Positions 1 to 9,315 of a DNA stretch of 64,000 nucleotides are shown in pieces. A program made the translations under genes and the position numbers. The stretch covers positions 34,670 to 98,669 of the forward strand of contig JAJZXJ010000005.1 in assembly GCA_021802425.1 (NCBI GenBank), given 5' to 3'. Each line of letters starts with the position of its first letter. Positions within the stretch are counted from its first letter, which is position 1. The stretch is from Acidulodesulfobacterium sp021802425 (GTDB taxonomy: Bacteria; SZUA-79; Acidulodesulfobacterales; Acidulodesulfobacteraceae). The notes under the pieces were generated by a model. The model was given only the letters and a program-made list of their open reading frames with translations. It made no database searches and was not told where the DNA came from.

Positions 1-110
1 TAAAAATTATTGTTGATATTTTATTAAATTTTATTTATAATTTATTAGATAAGTATATACAAATTTTGTAATTTGTCTTATTTTTATATTTTACTGATTT
101 TTTATATAAA

Positions 111-133
111 AGTGGGTTTTACCCGCTTTTTTT
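111..133 (+). terminator. Terminator-like hairpin abutting rimP
   Basis: AGTGGG (111-116) pairs with CCCGCT (122-127) across a five-base loop and is followed at once by a run of seven T. It looks like an intrinsic terminator, but the rimP ATG lies only a few bases after the T run, so no promoter fits between them. It may end an upstream transcript, attenuate the rimP-nusA operon, or sit in the leader of a transcript started from TATAAA at 105-110. Confidence 0.6.
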
Positions 134-138
134 GTTTT

Positions 139-624
139 ATGCACGATAATTTGATAAAAGATATAGAAAAACTGATAGAAGATATTGTTATTTATTACGG
201 ATGTTATCTTGTCGGCGTTGTGTTTGTCCCGGCAAGAAGGGATAGCGGGGTAATTTTGAGGGTTTATGTCGATGCCGAAGGAGGGGTTAATATATCCCAG
301 TTGTCCGATATCTCAAAAGAATTAAGTATGATACTGGATGTCAAGGATTTGATAAAATTTAAATACACCCTTGAGGTTTCATCTCCGGGTATCAACAGGA
401 TTATTGTAAAGTTTAGCGATTATGAAAAATATAAGGGGAAAAGGGTAAAAATATCCCTGCGAAAAAAAATTGACGGAAGGGTAAATTTAATCGGAAAAAT
501 AATCGATGTGGAAAATAGCGAACCTTATGCAGACCCTTCCATAAAAATATTTGACGAAATCGAAAATAAAACACAAATTGTTCCCTTTATTCAAATTAAA
601 AAGGGAAATTTACTAATCGTATAA
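139..624 (+). CDS. rimP: Ribosome maturation factor RimP
   Basis: 161 residues; RimP binds the free 30S subunit and helps its maturation. The family hallmark LEVSSPGINR is visible in the middle, followed by the small C-terminal SH3-like domain (KGKRVKISL, then VENSEP). I chose ATG 139 (MHDNLIKD) because the longer frame starts from a TTG inside the upstream AT-rich leader and would add a hydrophobic stretch foreign to RimP. No Shine-Dalgarno is seen before this ATG; a terminator-like hairpin sits there instead. It opens the conserved rimP-nusA-infB-rbfA order, which makes the assignment firm. Confidence 0.92.
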   Translation: MHDNLIKDIEKLIEDIVIYYGCYLVGVVFVPARRDSGVILRVYVDAEGGVNISQLSDISKELSMILDVKDLIKFKYTLEVSSPGINRIIVKFSDYEKYKGKRVKISLRKKIDGRVNLIGKIIDVENSEPYADPSIKIFDEIENKTQIVPFIQIKKGNLLIV

Positions 625-664
625 AATATATAAATTAATTATTTAATATTTAAGGAGTTCAGAG

Positions 665-1960
665 GTGTCTCAACTTATCATAAATGACCTTAGTTCGGTA
701 ATAGATCAGGTCTCTAAAGATAAAAATATCGACCGCTCTTTAGTTATCGAGGCTTTAGAGCAAGCAATACTTGCTATTGCCAGAAAAAATCTGGGCATAG
801 GATATGATCTGGAGGCACATTATACCGAAGAAACGGGAGAAATAGAGGTGTTTATGTTCAAACAGGTGGTAGATGAGGTTAAAAACCCCAGAACAGAAAT
901 TTCTGTTGAAGATGCGGTTAAAAATGACCCCGATGCCATTGTTGGAGACAGTCTCGGGCTTAAAGTAGAAAAAAATATTTACGGCAGGATAGAAGCGCAG
1001 GTTGCAAAGCAGGTTATCTTTCAAAAAATAAAAGAGATAGAGCATAAAAATATTTTTGACGAGTTTAATGAACGAAAGGGCGAAATTGTAAGCGGCCTTG
1101 TTAGAAAGGTTGAAAAATCGATGATAATAGTCGATTTGGGAAAAACGGAGGCGATTTTACCCAAACAAGAGCAAATATATAGCGAAACATATAAGCCGAA
1201 CGATAGAATAAGGGCAGTATTATCTAACATTAAAATGGAAAAAGGGGGACCAAAACTTATTCTTTCCCGCGCCTCCGATGAATTTTTAATCAAGCTTTTT
1301 GAATTGGAGGTACCGGAGATTTACGACGGCGCCGTTAAAATTTTCAGAGTAGCGAGAGCTCCGGGGTTCAGGTCTAAAATTGCGGTTTATACGACGGATA
1401 AAGATATAGATCCTGTCGGCGCATGCGTCGGCGTAAAGGGGTTTAGAATACAGAGCATAATCAACGAATTAAGGGGAGAAAAGATTGACATTATTCCTTA
1501 TTCCGATAATCCCGCAAAATTGGTCGTAAATGCTTTAAGCCCTGCCGAGGTTTCCAAAGTTGCCGTTAACGAGGATACAAAAACAATTACGGTTATAGTT
1601 CCCGATGATCAGCTTGCTCTCGCAATTGGGAAGCAGGGGCAAAATGTCAGGCTTGCAACAAAAATAACCGATTACAAGATAGATATTAACAGCGAATCGA
1701 AAGCAGGCAAAAAGGACCAGTCGGCATATAAGGCTCTTATGGATATACCGGGGATTGGCGATATTATAGCAAAACTCTTATATCAGAGCGGCTATAGTTC
1801 TGTCGAAGATATAGCAAATGCCTCTGTTTCCGAATTGGCCAAGGATATTTCGGTAGATGAAAAGAAGGCTGAAAAAATTATAAATTCTGCCGGTGAGTTT
1901 CTTGCCAGAATAAAATCGGATATGGAGCTTAAAGAAAAGATAGATAAAGAAATTAATTAA
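665..1960 (+). CDS. nusA: Transcription termination/antitermination factor NusA
   Basis: 431 residues, GTG start with AAGGAG about 8 nt upstream. NusA binds RNA polymerase and modulates pausing, termination and rRNA antitermination. Domains in order: N-terminal polymerase-binding region (1-130), S1 domain from about 135 (GEIVSGLVRKV...VDLGKTEAILP), KH1 (GACVGVKGFRIQSI), KH2 (DDQLALAIGKQGQNVRLA), then one C-terminal helix-hairpin-helix repeat (MDIPGIGDIIAKLLYQSG). Length fits NusA carrying a single C-terminal acidic-type repeat. It follows rimP by 40 bp and precedes infB by 7 bp. Confidence 0.97.
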   Translation: MSQLIINDLSSVIDQVSKDKNIDRSLVIEALEQAILAIARKNLGIGYDLEAHYTEETGEIEVFMFKQVVDEVKNPRTEISVEDAVKNDPDAIVGDSLGLKVEKNIYGRIEAQVAKQVIFQKIKEIEHKNIFDEFNERKGEIVSGLVRKVEKSMIIVDLGKTEAILPKQEQIYSETYKPNDRIRAVLSNIKMEKGGPKLILSRASDEFLIKLFELEVPEIYDGAVKIFRVARAPGFRSKIAVYTTDKDIDPVGACVGVKGFRIQSIINELRGEKIDIIPYSDNPAKLVVNALSPAEVSKVAVNEDTKTITVIVPDDQLALAIGKQGQNVRLATKITDYKIDINSESKAGKKDQSAYKALMDIPGIGDIIAKLLYQSGYSSVEDIANASVSELAKDISVDEKKAEKIINSAGEFLARIKSDMELKEKIDKEIN

Positions 1961-1967
1961 AAATATT

Positions 1968-4388
1968 GTGGATATGAAGAATTCCGCAAGGACGGAAGAA
2001 AAGAAAATGGAAGAAAGAAGAGTATCAAAAGGCGTAATCAGGAGAAGGGCAAGCAAGGTAGAGGAAGCTGAAATTGCGGTTTCTCCTGCCGTACCGGCAA
2101 TTTCCGCTGAAACCGAAGGTTCCGCTAAAAAGGTTTCGCAGGAAATATCTAAAGCCGCGTTGCAAATAGAAAAAGCCGTTAAACCTGAGACTGTCAAGGA
2201 ACCGGCCGCTCCGGCCGCTGCCCATCAAAATACGGTTTCGAAACAGGATTTAAAAAAACAAAAGCCTGCCAAAGATAATATTGCCGCGTTTAAAAAGGGT
2301 AACGAAAAAAAAGAACCCAAAAGGCACATAGCCGGCGCAGGCGATGTATTAAGCGTGGTAAAGACTTTAGATATAGATAAGGTAAAACACATAAGCGAAG
2401 AAGGTCAGGAAAACCAGGCATCCCCAAAAAAGATAGGAAAAAAAGACGAATTTAAGAAAGTATCTCCTATAAAGTATAATAAAAACGAAAAATTCGTAGA
2501 TACATCCGAAGAGAGCGAATATTTTGCCCATAGAAGGCATAAAAAAAGGTTTAAGTCGAATAGAGGGGTTCAACAGATTTCGCAATTACAGCAGGTTATA
2601 CCCGAAAAAAGAGCTTCCAAAAAGGTAATCAAGATAAATAGCGGCATAACCGTTAACGATTTATCGCAGGCTATGGGCGTTAAGGCATCGGAGGTTATTA
2701 GAAAATTAATGGATGTCGGTATTATAACCACTATAAATCAAGCAATAGATATCGATGCGGCATCGCTTATTGCCACGGAATACGGCTATACTGTGGAAAA
2801 TGTCAGCTTCAATGAGGCCTTTGCGCTGGAAGAGTCGCCCGATTCCCCTGAATCCCTTATACATAGAGCTCCCGTTGTTACCGTTATGGGGCATGTCGAC
2901 CACGGCAAAACCTCTTTGCTCGATGCTATTAGAAAAACAAATGTGACATCGAACGAAGCGGGAGGGATAACCCAGCATATAGGCGCTTATAGCGTTAAAG
3001 TAGGCGACTCTATGGTAACATTTTTAGATACCCCCGGTCACGAAGCCTTTACGGAAATGAGGGCAAGAGGGGCAAGCATCACCGACATAGTTGTTCTTGT
3101 CGTCGCCGCCGATGACGGCGTTATGCCCCAAACCGTGGAAGCGATTAATCATGCAAAGGCGGCAAATGTTCCGATAATCGTTGCAATTAATAAAATAGAC
3201 AAGCCCGGTGCAAATCCCGCTAAAATAAAAAATAGCCTGATGGAATTTGGTCTTGTTTCGGAAGACCTGGGCGGAACTACTCTTTATGCTAATGTTTCTG
3301 CCAAAACAGGACAGGGGTTAAAGGAACTTCTCGAACTCATAATACTTCAGTCCGAAATTTTAGAATTAAAGGCAAATCCCGATAAATTGGCAAGAGGAAC
3401 GGTAATCGAGGCAAAGCTCGACAAAGGAAGGGGGCCGGTTGCTACCGTTTTGATACAGAGCGGGACTTTACATGTAAATGATAGCGCCGTATGCGGTTTA
3501 TATTATGTTAAGGTTAGAGCTATGGCGGATTACAAAGGGGCTAAGATTGAAAAAGCAGGGCCGTCAACGCCTATCGAGCTATTTGGTCTTGAGGGAGTTC
3601 CCTCTCCGGGCGACAATTTTATCGCATTAAAGGATGAAAAAGAGGCTAAGAGGATTAGTTTAGAAAGACAGTTAAAGTATAGAGAGGTTGAATTAAGTTC
3701 CACTGCCAAAACGACACTGGAGGGACTATATTTAAAGATAAAATCCGGGGGAATCAAAGAATTAAGACTGATTGTAAAAACGGATGTTTCCGGTTCGATG
3801 GAGGCATTAATTCAATCTTTTAATAAACTTTCGACTCCTAAAGTTAAAGTCAATGTTATCCATAGCGGCGCATCGGCAATCACCGAAAGCGATGTTATGC
3901 TTGCAAAAGCGACAAGCTCTATAATAATAGCGTTTAATGTTCGCCCCGAGCCAAAAGCATTAATTTTAAGCGAAAATGAGGGTATAGAAATACGATACTA
4001 CAATATTATTTATGACGCCGTCAAAGATATTAAAGATGCCATGGAAGGACTCCTTGCTCCCGTCGAAAAAGAGAAGATAACGGGTAAGGCTGAGGTAAGA
4101 GATGTATTTAGCGTTCCTAAGGTGGGGACGGTTGCGGGTTCTTTCATATTGAGCGGGACTATTAAAAGGTCTTCTAACGCCAGACTTTTAAGGGATAATG
4201 TGGTAATCTACACCGGCCGCATAAATTCGCTTAAAAGGTTCAAAGAGGATGTTAAGGAGGTTCAGGTAAATTTTGAATGCGGGATACTTCTCGAAAATTT
4301 TAACGATATTAAGGCAGGAGACATAATAGAAGCTTACGAGATTGAATATATCAAACAAACTCTTGAGTCTTCTTCTAATGAGGCATAA
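1968..4388 (+). CDS. infB: Translation initiation factor IF-2
   Basis: Up to 806 residues; the GTPase that brings initiator tRNA to the 30S subunit. Residues 1-220 are Lys/Glu/Ala-rich and low complexity; an IF2_N domain follows (INSGITVNDLSQAMGVKASEVI). The G domain starts near residue 306 with GHVDHGKT (G1), then DTPGHE (G3) and NKID (G4), followed by domains II-IV. The start is uncertain: GTG 1968, ATG 1974 or ATG 2007 (MEERRVSKG), none with a convincing Shine-Dalgarno. The protein begins close to the VIRRR motif that lies internally in many deltaproteobacterial IF-2s, so the extreme N-terminal subdomain seems to be missing. Confidence 0.96.
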   Translation: MDMKNSARTEEKKMEERRVSKGVIRRRASKVEEAEIAVSPAVPAISAETEGSAKKVSQEISKAALQIEKAVKPETVKEPAAPAAAHQNTVSKQDLKKQKPAKDNIAAFKKGNEKKEPKRHIAGAGDVLSVVKTLDIDKVKHISEEGQENQASPKKIGKKDEFKKVSPIKYNKNEKFVDTSEESEYFAHRRHKKRFKSNRGVQQISQLQQVIPEKRASKKVIKINSGITVNDLSQAMGVKASEVIRKLMDVGIITTINQAIDIDAASLIATEYGYTVENVSFNEAFALEESPDSPESLIHRAPVVTVMGHVDHGKTSLLDAIRKTNVTSNEAGGITQHIGAYSVKVGDSMVTFLDTPGHEAFTEMRARGASITDIVVLVVAADDGVMPQTVEAINHAKAANVPIIVAINKIDKPGANPAKIKNSLMEFGLVSEDLGGTTLYANVSAKTGQGLKELLELIILQSEILELKANPDKLARGTVIEAKLDKGRGPVATVLIQSGTLHVNDSAVCGLYYVKVRAMADYKGAKIEKAGPSTPIELFGLEGVPSPGDNFIALKDEKEAKRISLERQLKYREVELSSTAKTTLEGLYLKIKSGGIKELRLIVKTDVSGSMEALIQSFNKLSTPKVKVNVIHSGASAITESDVMLAKATSSIIIAFNVRPEPKALILSENEGIEIRYYNIIYDAVKDIKDAMEGLLAPVEKEKITGKAEVRDVFSVPKVGTVAGSFILSGTIKRSSNARLLRDNVVIYTGRINSLKRFKEDVKEVQVNFECGILLENFNDIKAGDIIEAYEIEYIKQTLESSSNEA

Positions 4389-4470
4389 ATTATCCTCTCC
4401 CTCTACAATGGGGGAGTCAGGGCATAAATCATCCCTCCCCCTTTATAGGAGAGGGTTAGGGCGGGGGTAG
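4389..4470. repeat. Intergenic CT/GA-rich inverted repeat
   Basis: The gap between infB and rbfA holds two similar blocks: a CCTCTCCCTC...GGGGGAGTCAGGG block and a CCCTCCCCCTTTATAGGAGAGGG block followed by TTAGGGCGGGGG. Each is self-complementary (CCCTC with GAGGG type arms). It is much more GC-rich than the surroundings and lies inside an operon, which is typical of a dispersed palindromic repeat. Other copies cannot be confirmed within this window. Confidence 0.55.
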
Positions 4471-4477
4471 CAGGAAT

Positions 4478-4846
4478 TTGATAGAGAGAAATAAAAGGGT
4501 TGGCGAACTTATTGCCAGAGAAGTATCTCTGGCGCTTGAATTTAAGGTTAATGACAGCAGATTAAAAAATGTTACGATAATAGGCGCCGAAGCCTCAAAA
4601 GATTTAAAATTTTGCAAAATATTTTTTAGCGTTATGGGATCGGAAAAAGAAATAAATAAAGCTCTTGGCGGATTTAAGAGTTCCAAAAATTTTATAAAAA
4701 AAGAGGTATTTTCTAAAGTACTCTTAAGGGTTGTTCCCGAGATCACATTCGAGTATTATGGGGGCTTGCAAAAGGCTTTTGAGATTAACCGAATAATAAA
4801 CGAGCATAATTTGACAAATGACGAATATGCGCAACCTAAAAATTAG
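4478..4846 (+). CDS. rbfA: Ribosome-binding factor A
   Basis: 122 residues, TTG start; a weak AGGA lies just upstream. RbfA is a small KH-type protein that matures the 16S 5' end in 30S particles. The N-terminus RNKRVGELIAREVSLALEFKVNDSRLKNVTI and the central CKIFFSVMGSEKEINKALGGFKSS are the usual RbfA landmarks. Position after infB supports the call. The gap before it is filled by a palindromic repeat, so its initiation region is unusual for the operon. Confidence 0.93.
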   Translation: MIERNKRVGELIAREVSLALEFKVNDSRLKNVTIIGAEASKDLKFCKIFFSVMGSEKEINKALGGFKSSKNFIKKEVFSKVLLRVVPEITFEYYGGLQKAFEINRIINEHNLTNDEYAQPKN

Positions 4847-4880
4847 GTATAATAATAATAAATAAAGCAGAGGAATAAAT

Positions 4881-6005
4881 TTGATTCATGAAATAAAAGA
4901 ATATTCAAATGTGGATATAATAGACCTAAAAAATTCGACGAATGATATATTTCATGTTATAGAGACATCTAAAAAGATTCTTATCGCAACCCATGAAAAT
5001 CCTGAGGGCGATGCAATAAGTTCCGTTATTGCCGCAGCCCTGTTTCTTCGTTCGTTAGATAAAGAGGTGTTTCTTTACAATAAGGACTCTATTCCAAATA
5101 ACTTGAAATTTTTGCCATGGGCGGAGAAATTTTTAAATGAATTTCCAAGAGAGCCTATTGATTTGCTTATCGTCGTCGATTGCGGCGAGTTTTCCCGTAT
5201 CGGAGCTAATTTTGAACAGCTTTCGGGTATAAATAGAATAATTAATATAGACCATCATTTTACTAATACCCGCTTTGGGCATTTAAACCTCGTGATACCG
5301 GATGCAAGTTCAACGGGAGAGATTCTTTTTTATCTTTTTTTATCTTATGCCGCTCATGAAAATAAAATCCCTTATTCTCCTTATGACAGCTTTCTAAATG
5401 GAAAATTAAATGAGCCGCTGCCGTGCGATTTGGATGAAAGAAATAAAATTTTGTCTAAGATAAACGGCGAAATTGCATTAGCGTTATATACATCGATATT
5501 GACGGATACGGGCTCGTTTCATTATTCGTCGGCAAATAAAAGATCTTTTTATATCTGTTCCGTTTTAAATGAGTATGATATAAACCCGTCAAAAATAGCT
5601 ACCGAAATTTTTGAAACAAAGCCTGCAGAAATGTATATATTGTTGGGAAAGAGTTTAGGCACTCTCGAGTTTGCCGCAGACGGTAAAGTAGCATCTATGG
5701 TTGGAACTAAAAAGATGATTAACGATATTCTTCAGAAGGCAGATGGATACCGGGTTAACGGGTTATATGAAAATTTTGTCAATTATCCAAGGTCGATTCA
5801 AGGCGTGGAGATAGCAATATTTTTTAGAGAAGTATCCTTTAACGAATACAGGTTGAATTTCAGGTCTAAAAGTTATGCAAATGTTGCAAAAGTTGCCGAA
5901 AGATTTGGGGGCGGCGGACATAAGTTTGCCGCAGGATGCAAAGCCAGCGGCGATTTAAACGAAATTAAAAAAGAGGTATATAAATATTGCGAAGAGGTTT
6001 TATAA
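4881..6005 (+). CDS. DHH/DHHA1 phosphoesterase, NrnA-like oligoribonuclease/pAp phosphatase
   Basis: 374 residues, TTG start after AGAGGA. N-terminal DHH domain: ATHENPEGDAISS (metal-binding His/Asp), VVDCGE, and the signature NIDHH near residue 125. C-terminal DHHA1 domain ends in GGGGHKFAAGC, the nucleic-acid-binding glycine motif. The family degrades short RNAs or 3',5'-pAp; its place between rbfA and truB is conserved in many bacteria. An insertion after the DHH block (about residues 150-195) makes it slightly longer than usual. The exact substrate, nanoRNA, pAp or a cyclic dinucleotide product, cannot be told from sequence. Confidence 0.9.
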   Translation: MIHEIKEYSNVDIIDLKNSTNDIFHVIETSKKILIATHENPEGDAISSVIAAALFLRSLDKEVFLYNKDSIPNNLKFLPWAEKFLNEFPREPIDLLIVVDCGEFSRIGANFEQLSGINRIINIDHHFTNTRFGHLNLVIPDASSTGEILFYLFLSYAAHENKIPYSPYDSFLNGKLNEPLPCDLDERNKILSKINGEIALALYTSILTDTGSFHYSSANKRSFYICSVLNEYDINPSKIATEIFETKPAEMYILLGKSLGTLEFAADGKVASMVGTKKMINDILQKADGYRVNGLYENFVNYPRSIQGVEIAIFFREVSFNEYRLNFRSKSYANVAKVAERFGGGGHKFAAGCKASGDLNEIKKEVYKYCEEVL

Positions 6006-6010
6006 AATTA

Positions 6011-6045
6011 AAATAAGACCTGAATATAATTCAGGCGCTCTTATT
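6011..6045 (+). terminator. Hairpin after the DHH gene, possible terminator
   Basis: CCTGAAT (6019-6025) pairs with ATTCAGG (6029-6035) over a three-base loop, extended by AAATAAGA and TCTTATTT outside a small internal bulge (CGC). A T/A-rich tail follows. It could be a weak terminator or a processing hairpin in the nrnA-truB gap. Confidence 0.4.
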
Positions 6046-6075
6046 TATTAATAATAAACAACATAAATATAAAGT

Positions 6076-6849
6076 ATGAAAGCAGTTAAAAACAGTAACA
6101 TTAACGGCATTCTTGTAATAGATAAACCAAAAGATATGACTTCTTTTAAAGTGGATTCCATGATTAAAAAAGAGCTTAATTGCTTAAAGGTCGGTCATGC
6201 GGGGACGTTAGATCCTTTTGCAACGGGAGTGCTTCCCGTTCTTATAAATAAGGCGACAAAGATTCAGGATAAGCTCATTAATATTCCAAAATCATACGAA
6301 GGCGCTTTCAAAATCGGCGTAAGCACAAACACCCTTGATATTTCGGGCATAGAAGTCGATGAGAAACAGGTGTCAGGTTCTGAAATTGCAAATATAGCCG
6401 ATTATTTAAGCAAGCTAAAAGGGGATTTTACTCAAAAAATTCCGATGTTTAGCGCAAAAAAGTTTAAGGGTGTACCTTTATATAAGTATGCGAGAAAAAA
6501 TATCGATATAGGCAGTATATACGGCGATAAAAAGACAGGGGTTGTAAATATTTATGATTTTGAAGTAAAGTCTTACGATAACGCTTTCATATATTTTAAA
6601 TGTAGTGTTTCAAAGGGAACCTATGTGAGAGCCATAGCCCAGGATATAATGGATAAATTCAATATTCCTGCCCATTTGTTCAGCCTTAGAAGAACGAGTG
6701 CCGGCGGTTTTGATATTTATGAGGCTTTACCTTTTGAATCACTGACAAAGGGCGTAGATTTTATGATAGAAAATATTGTGCAGATCCACAGCCATAGGAT
6801 TATTAATAATAATGGCGATATATCGATAACAAAGTATAATAATATTTAA
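6076..6849 (+). CDS. truB: tRNA pseudouridine(55) synthase TruB
   Basis: 257 residues. Makes pseudouridine 55 in the T-loop of tRNAs. The active-site motif GHAGTLDPFATGVLP near residue 40 carries the catalytic Asp. Further TruB landmarks are KIPMFSAKKFKGVPLYKYAR and CSVSKGTYVRAIAQDI. The C-terminal extension is short and no PUA domain is obvious. It precedes rpsO by 27 bp, as is usual in this operon. Confidence 0.95.
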   Translation: MKAVKNSNINGILVIDKPKDMTSFKVDSMIKKELNCLKVGHAGTLDPFATGVLPVLINKATKIQDKLINIPKSYEGAFKIGVSTNTLDISGIEVDEKQVSGSEIANIADYLSKLKGDFTQKIPMFSAKKFKGVPLYKYARKNIDIGSIYGDKKTGVVNIYDFEVKSYDNAFIYFKCSVSKGTYVRAIAQDIMDKFNIPAHLFSLRRTSAGGFDIYEALPFESLTKGVDFMIENIVQIHSHRIINNNGDISITKYNNI

Positions 6850-6876
6850 TATATAATATCTGGAGGGGTTAATTAA

Positions 6877-7146
6877 ATGCCAATTTCAAAAGACGAAAAA
6901 AACACAATAATCGAGAAGTTTAAGACGCATCAGGGGGATTCCGGTTCTGTTGAGGTTCAGGTTGCGCTGCTCACATATCGTATTAATTTATTATCGGAGC
7001 ATTTTAAAAAATTTGCCAAAGACCATCATTCGAGAAGAGGACTTTTAAAAATGGTTTCGAGAAGAAGACATTTGCTTGATTATTTAAAAAGTAAAGATGA
7101 AACAAGGTATAAAACCCTTATAAGTTCGCTTGAACTTCGCAAATAA
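6877..7146 (+). CDS. rpsO: 30S ribosomal protein S15
   Basis: 89 residues, full length. S15 binds 16S rRNA early in assembly of the 30S platform. KFKTHQGDSGSVEVQVALLT, HFKKFAKDHHSRRGLLKMVSRRR and LLDYLK are classic S15 segments. A clear GGAGG about 12 nt upstream of ATG serves as ribosome-binding site. The rpsO-pnp pair is conserved. Confidence 0.98.
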   Translation: MPISKDEKNTIIEKFKTHQGDSGSVEVQVALLTYRINLLSEHFKKFAKDHHSRRGLLKMVSRRRHLLDYLKSKDETRYKTLISSLELRK

Positions 7147-7233
7147 ACGGCATATTTATAAATAATAAATTAATTTAATTAAATAATTCAATTTTAACGG
7201 CTTTAATGATTTTAGATTTGCAAAGGAGATATG

Positions 7234-9315
7234 ATGGCAAGTTATAATGCGGTGAGGAGTTTTACGCTTGACGGAAAAAAAATAACTATTGAAACGGGAA
7301 GGCTTGCAAAACAGGCTTCGGGCAGCGCTTTAGTTACTATTGGGGATACTAAGGTTCTTGTTACGGCATGTATCGACAAAAATATAAAAGAAGGGGTTGA
7401 TTTTTTACCTCTGACGGTAAATTATGTGGAAAAATTTTATGCCGCAGGAAAAATTCCCGGAGGATTTTTTAAGAGAGAGGCAAGACCATCCGAAAAAGAG
7501 GTTTTAACATCGAGATTTTTAGACAGGCCGATAAGACCCCTTTTCCCCGATAACTATTTTTTTGACACCCAGATAATTGCTACAGTAATATCGATGGATC
7601 AGGAAAACGACCCCGATATGGCTGCCATGATCGGCGTCTCGTTTTCATTGATGATTTCCGAATCCCCGTTTAACGGACCTACTGCCGGAGTGAGGGTAGC
7701 GAGGGTAAACGGCGCTTTTATTGCAAATCCTACCTATAAAGAGCTTGAAAGCAGCGACACCTTTCTTATAATAGCAGGTTCAAAAGATGCCGTAACGATG
7801 GTGGAAGGAAGCTTTAACGAGCTTGGCGAAGAGGAACTTCTTTCGGCAATAGAATTTGGACATAATAAAATTAAAGAGTTAATAGAATTTCAAAACGCTA
7901 TTCTTTCGGAAATTAGCGTTAATAAAATAGACCTGAAACCGGTAGATATTCCTGATGGGCTATATGAAAAGGTTAAAGAAATCGTCAATAATGATTTGTC
8001 AAAAGCCCTGCAAATATCTACAAAACAGGAAAGAAGCGAGCAGGTAGCAAATCTTAATTCAAAAGTTATCGAATTGCTTCAAGAATCACACCCGGGGCAA
8101 GAAGCTTTGATTAATCATATATTTGAATCTATCCAAAAGGATTTGTTAAGAAGCAGGGTTCTTACCGAAGGGCTGAGGGTTGACGGAAGGGGACCAAGAG
8201 ATATCAGGCCGATCAGCTGTTCCGTTAATGAACTTCCTATGGCTCACGGAAGCGCCGTTTTTACGAGAGGAGAAACGCAGGCGCTTGTCGCTGCGACCCT
8301 CGGCACAAAATTTGACGAACAGATTATCGACGCTCCCGAAAAAGAGTCCGTTAAAAGATTCATGCTTCATTATAATTTTCCTCCGTTCTCCGTCGGCGAG
8401 GTTTCGCCTTTAAGGTCGCCGGGCAGAAGGGAGATAGGTCACGGTTCTCTGGGGGAAAAGGCTTTAAGATATATTATACCTTCTTTCGAGGAATTTCCTT
8501 ATACCATAAGGGTTGTGTCAGAGATACTCGAATCTAACGGTTCTTCTTCTCAGGCTACGATTTGCGGAGGAACTTTAGCTTTAATGGATGCAGGTGTTCC
8601 GATAAAGGCTCCCGTTGCAGGGATTGCCATGGGGCTTATAAAAGAAGGAGATAAGGTTGCAATTCTTTCCGATATTTTGGGAGACGAAGACCATCTTGGA
8701 GATATGGATTTTAAAGTGGCAGGCACCGAAAACGGGGTTACGGCGCTTCAAATGGATATTAAAATTTCGGGTGTTACGAAAGAGATTTTAAGGCATGCGC
8801 TTTTACAGGCCAAAGAAGGCCGTTTACATATACTGAATATTATGCTAAAGACAATCTCCGCACCAAAAAAGGAGCTGGCGCAAAATGCTCCCAGAATTGT
8901 TACGATAATGGTTAAACCTGAGAAGGTAAGGGAAGTCATCGGCCAGGGCGGAAAGGTTATTAAAGGAATAATCGAAAAAACCGGCGCGCGCGTCGATATC
9001 GAAGATTCTGGAAAGGTTACGATTTCTTCGTCAAACAGGGATGCGCTGGATCTTGCAATAGGAATGGTTAACGATATAGTGCAGGAGGCAGAGATTGGCA
9101 AAATTTATTATGGTAAGGTTAGAAAGATAATGGATTTTGGAGCTTTTGTAGAGATATTTCCCGGAACGGACGGGCTTGTTCATATCTCTCAAATAGATAT
9201 CAAGAGAGTCGAAAAGGTGACGGATGTTCTAAGAGAGGGGGAAGAAATAAAAGTAAAGGTTATCGATATAGATAAAGCAGGAAAAATAAAACTTTCCAGA
9301 AAAGAAACTTTATGA
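7234..9315 (+). CDS. pnp: Polyribonucleotide nucleotidyltransferase (PNPase)
   Basis: 693 residues from the second of two tandem ATGs; I prefer 7234 because AAGGAG lies 5 nt before it and only 2 nt before ATG 7231. PNPase is the phosphorolytic 3'-5' exonuclease of mRNA decay. Order: first RNase PH domain, helical linker, second RNase PH domain (RPISCSVNELPMAHGSAVFTRGETQ), KH domain (VREVIGQGGKVIKGI) near 565, and S1 domain (YYGKVRKIMDFGAFVEIFPGTDGLVHISQI) near 630. It overlaps the next gene by four bases. Confidence 0.97.
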   Translation: MASYNAVRSFTLDGKKITIETGRLAKQASGSALVTIGDTKVLVTACIDKNIKEGVDFLPLTVNYVEKFYAAGKIPGGFFKREARPSEKEVLTSRFLDRPIRPLFPDNYFFDTQIIATVISMDQENDPDMAAMIGVSFSLMISESPFNGPTAGVRVARVNGAFIANPTYKELESSDTFLIIAGSKDAVTMVEGSFNELGEEELLSAIEFGHNKIKELIEFQNAILSEISVNKIDLKPVDIPDGLYEKVKEIVNNDLSKALQISTKQERSEQVANLNSKVIELLQESHPGQEALINHIFESIQKDLLRSRVLTEGLRVDGRGPRDIRPISCSVNELPMAHGSAVFTRGETQALVAATLGTKFDEQIIDAPEKESVKRFMLHYNFPPFSVGEVSPLRSPGRREIGHGSLGEKALRYIIPSFEEFPYTIRVVSEILESNGSSSQATICGGTLALMDAGVPIKAPVAGIAMGLIKEGDKVAILSDILGDEDHLGDMDFKVAGTENGVTALQMDIKISGVTKEILRHALLQAKEGRLHILNIMLKTISAPKKELAQNAPRIVTIMVKPEKVREVIGQGGKVIKGIIEKTGARVDIEDSGKVTISSSNRDALDLAIGMVNDIVQEAEIGKIYYGKVRKIMDFGAFVEIFPGTDGLVHISQIDIKRVEKVTDVLREGEEIKVKVIDIDKAGKIKLSRKETL

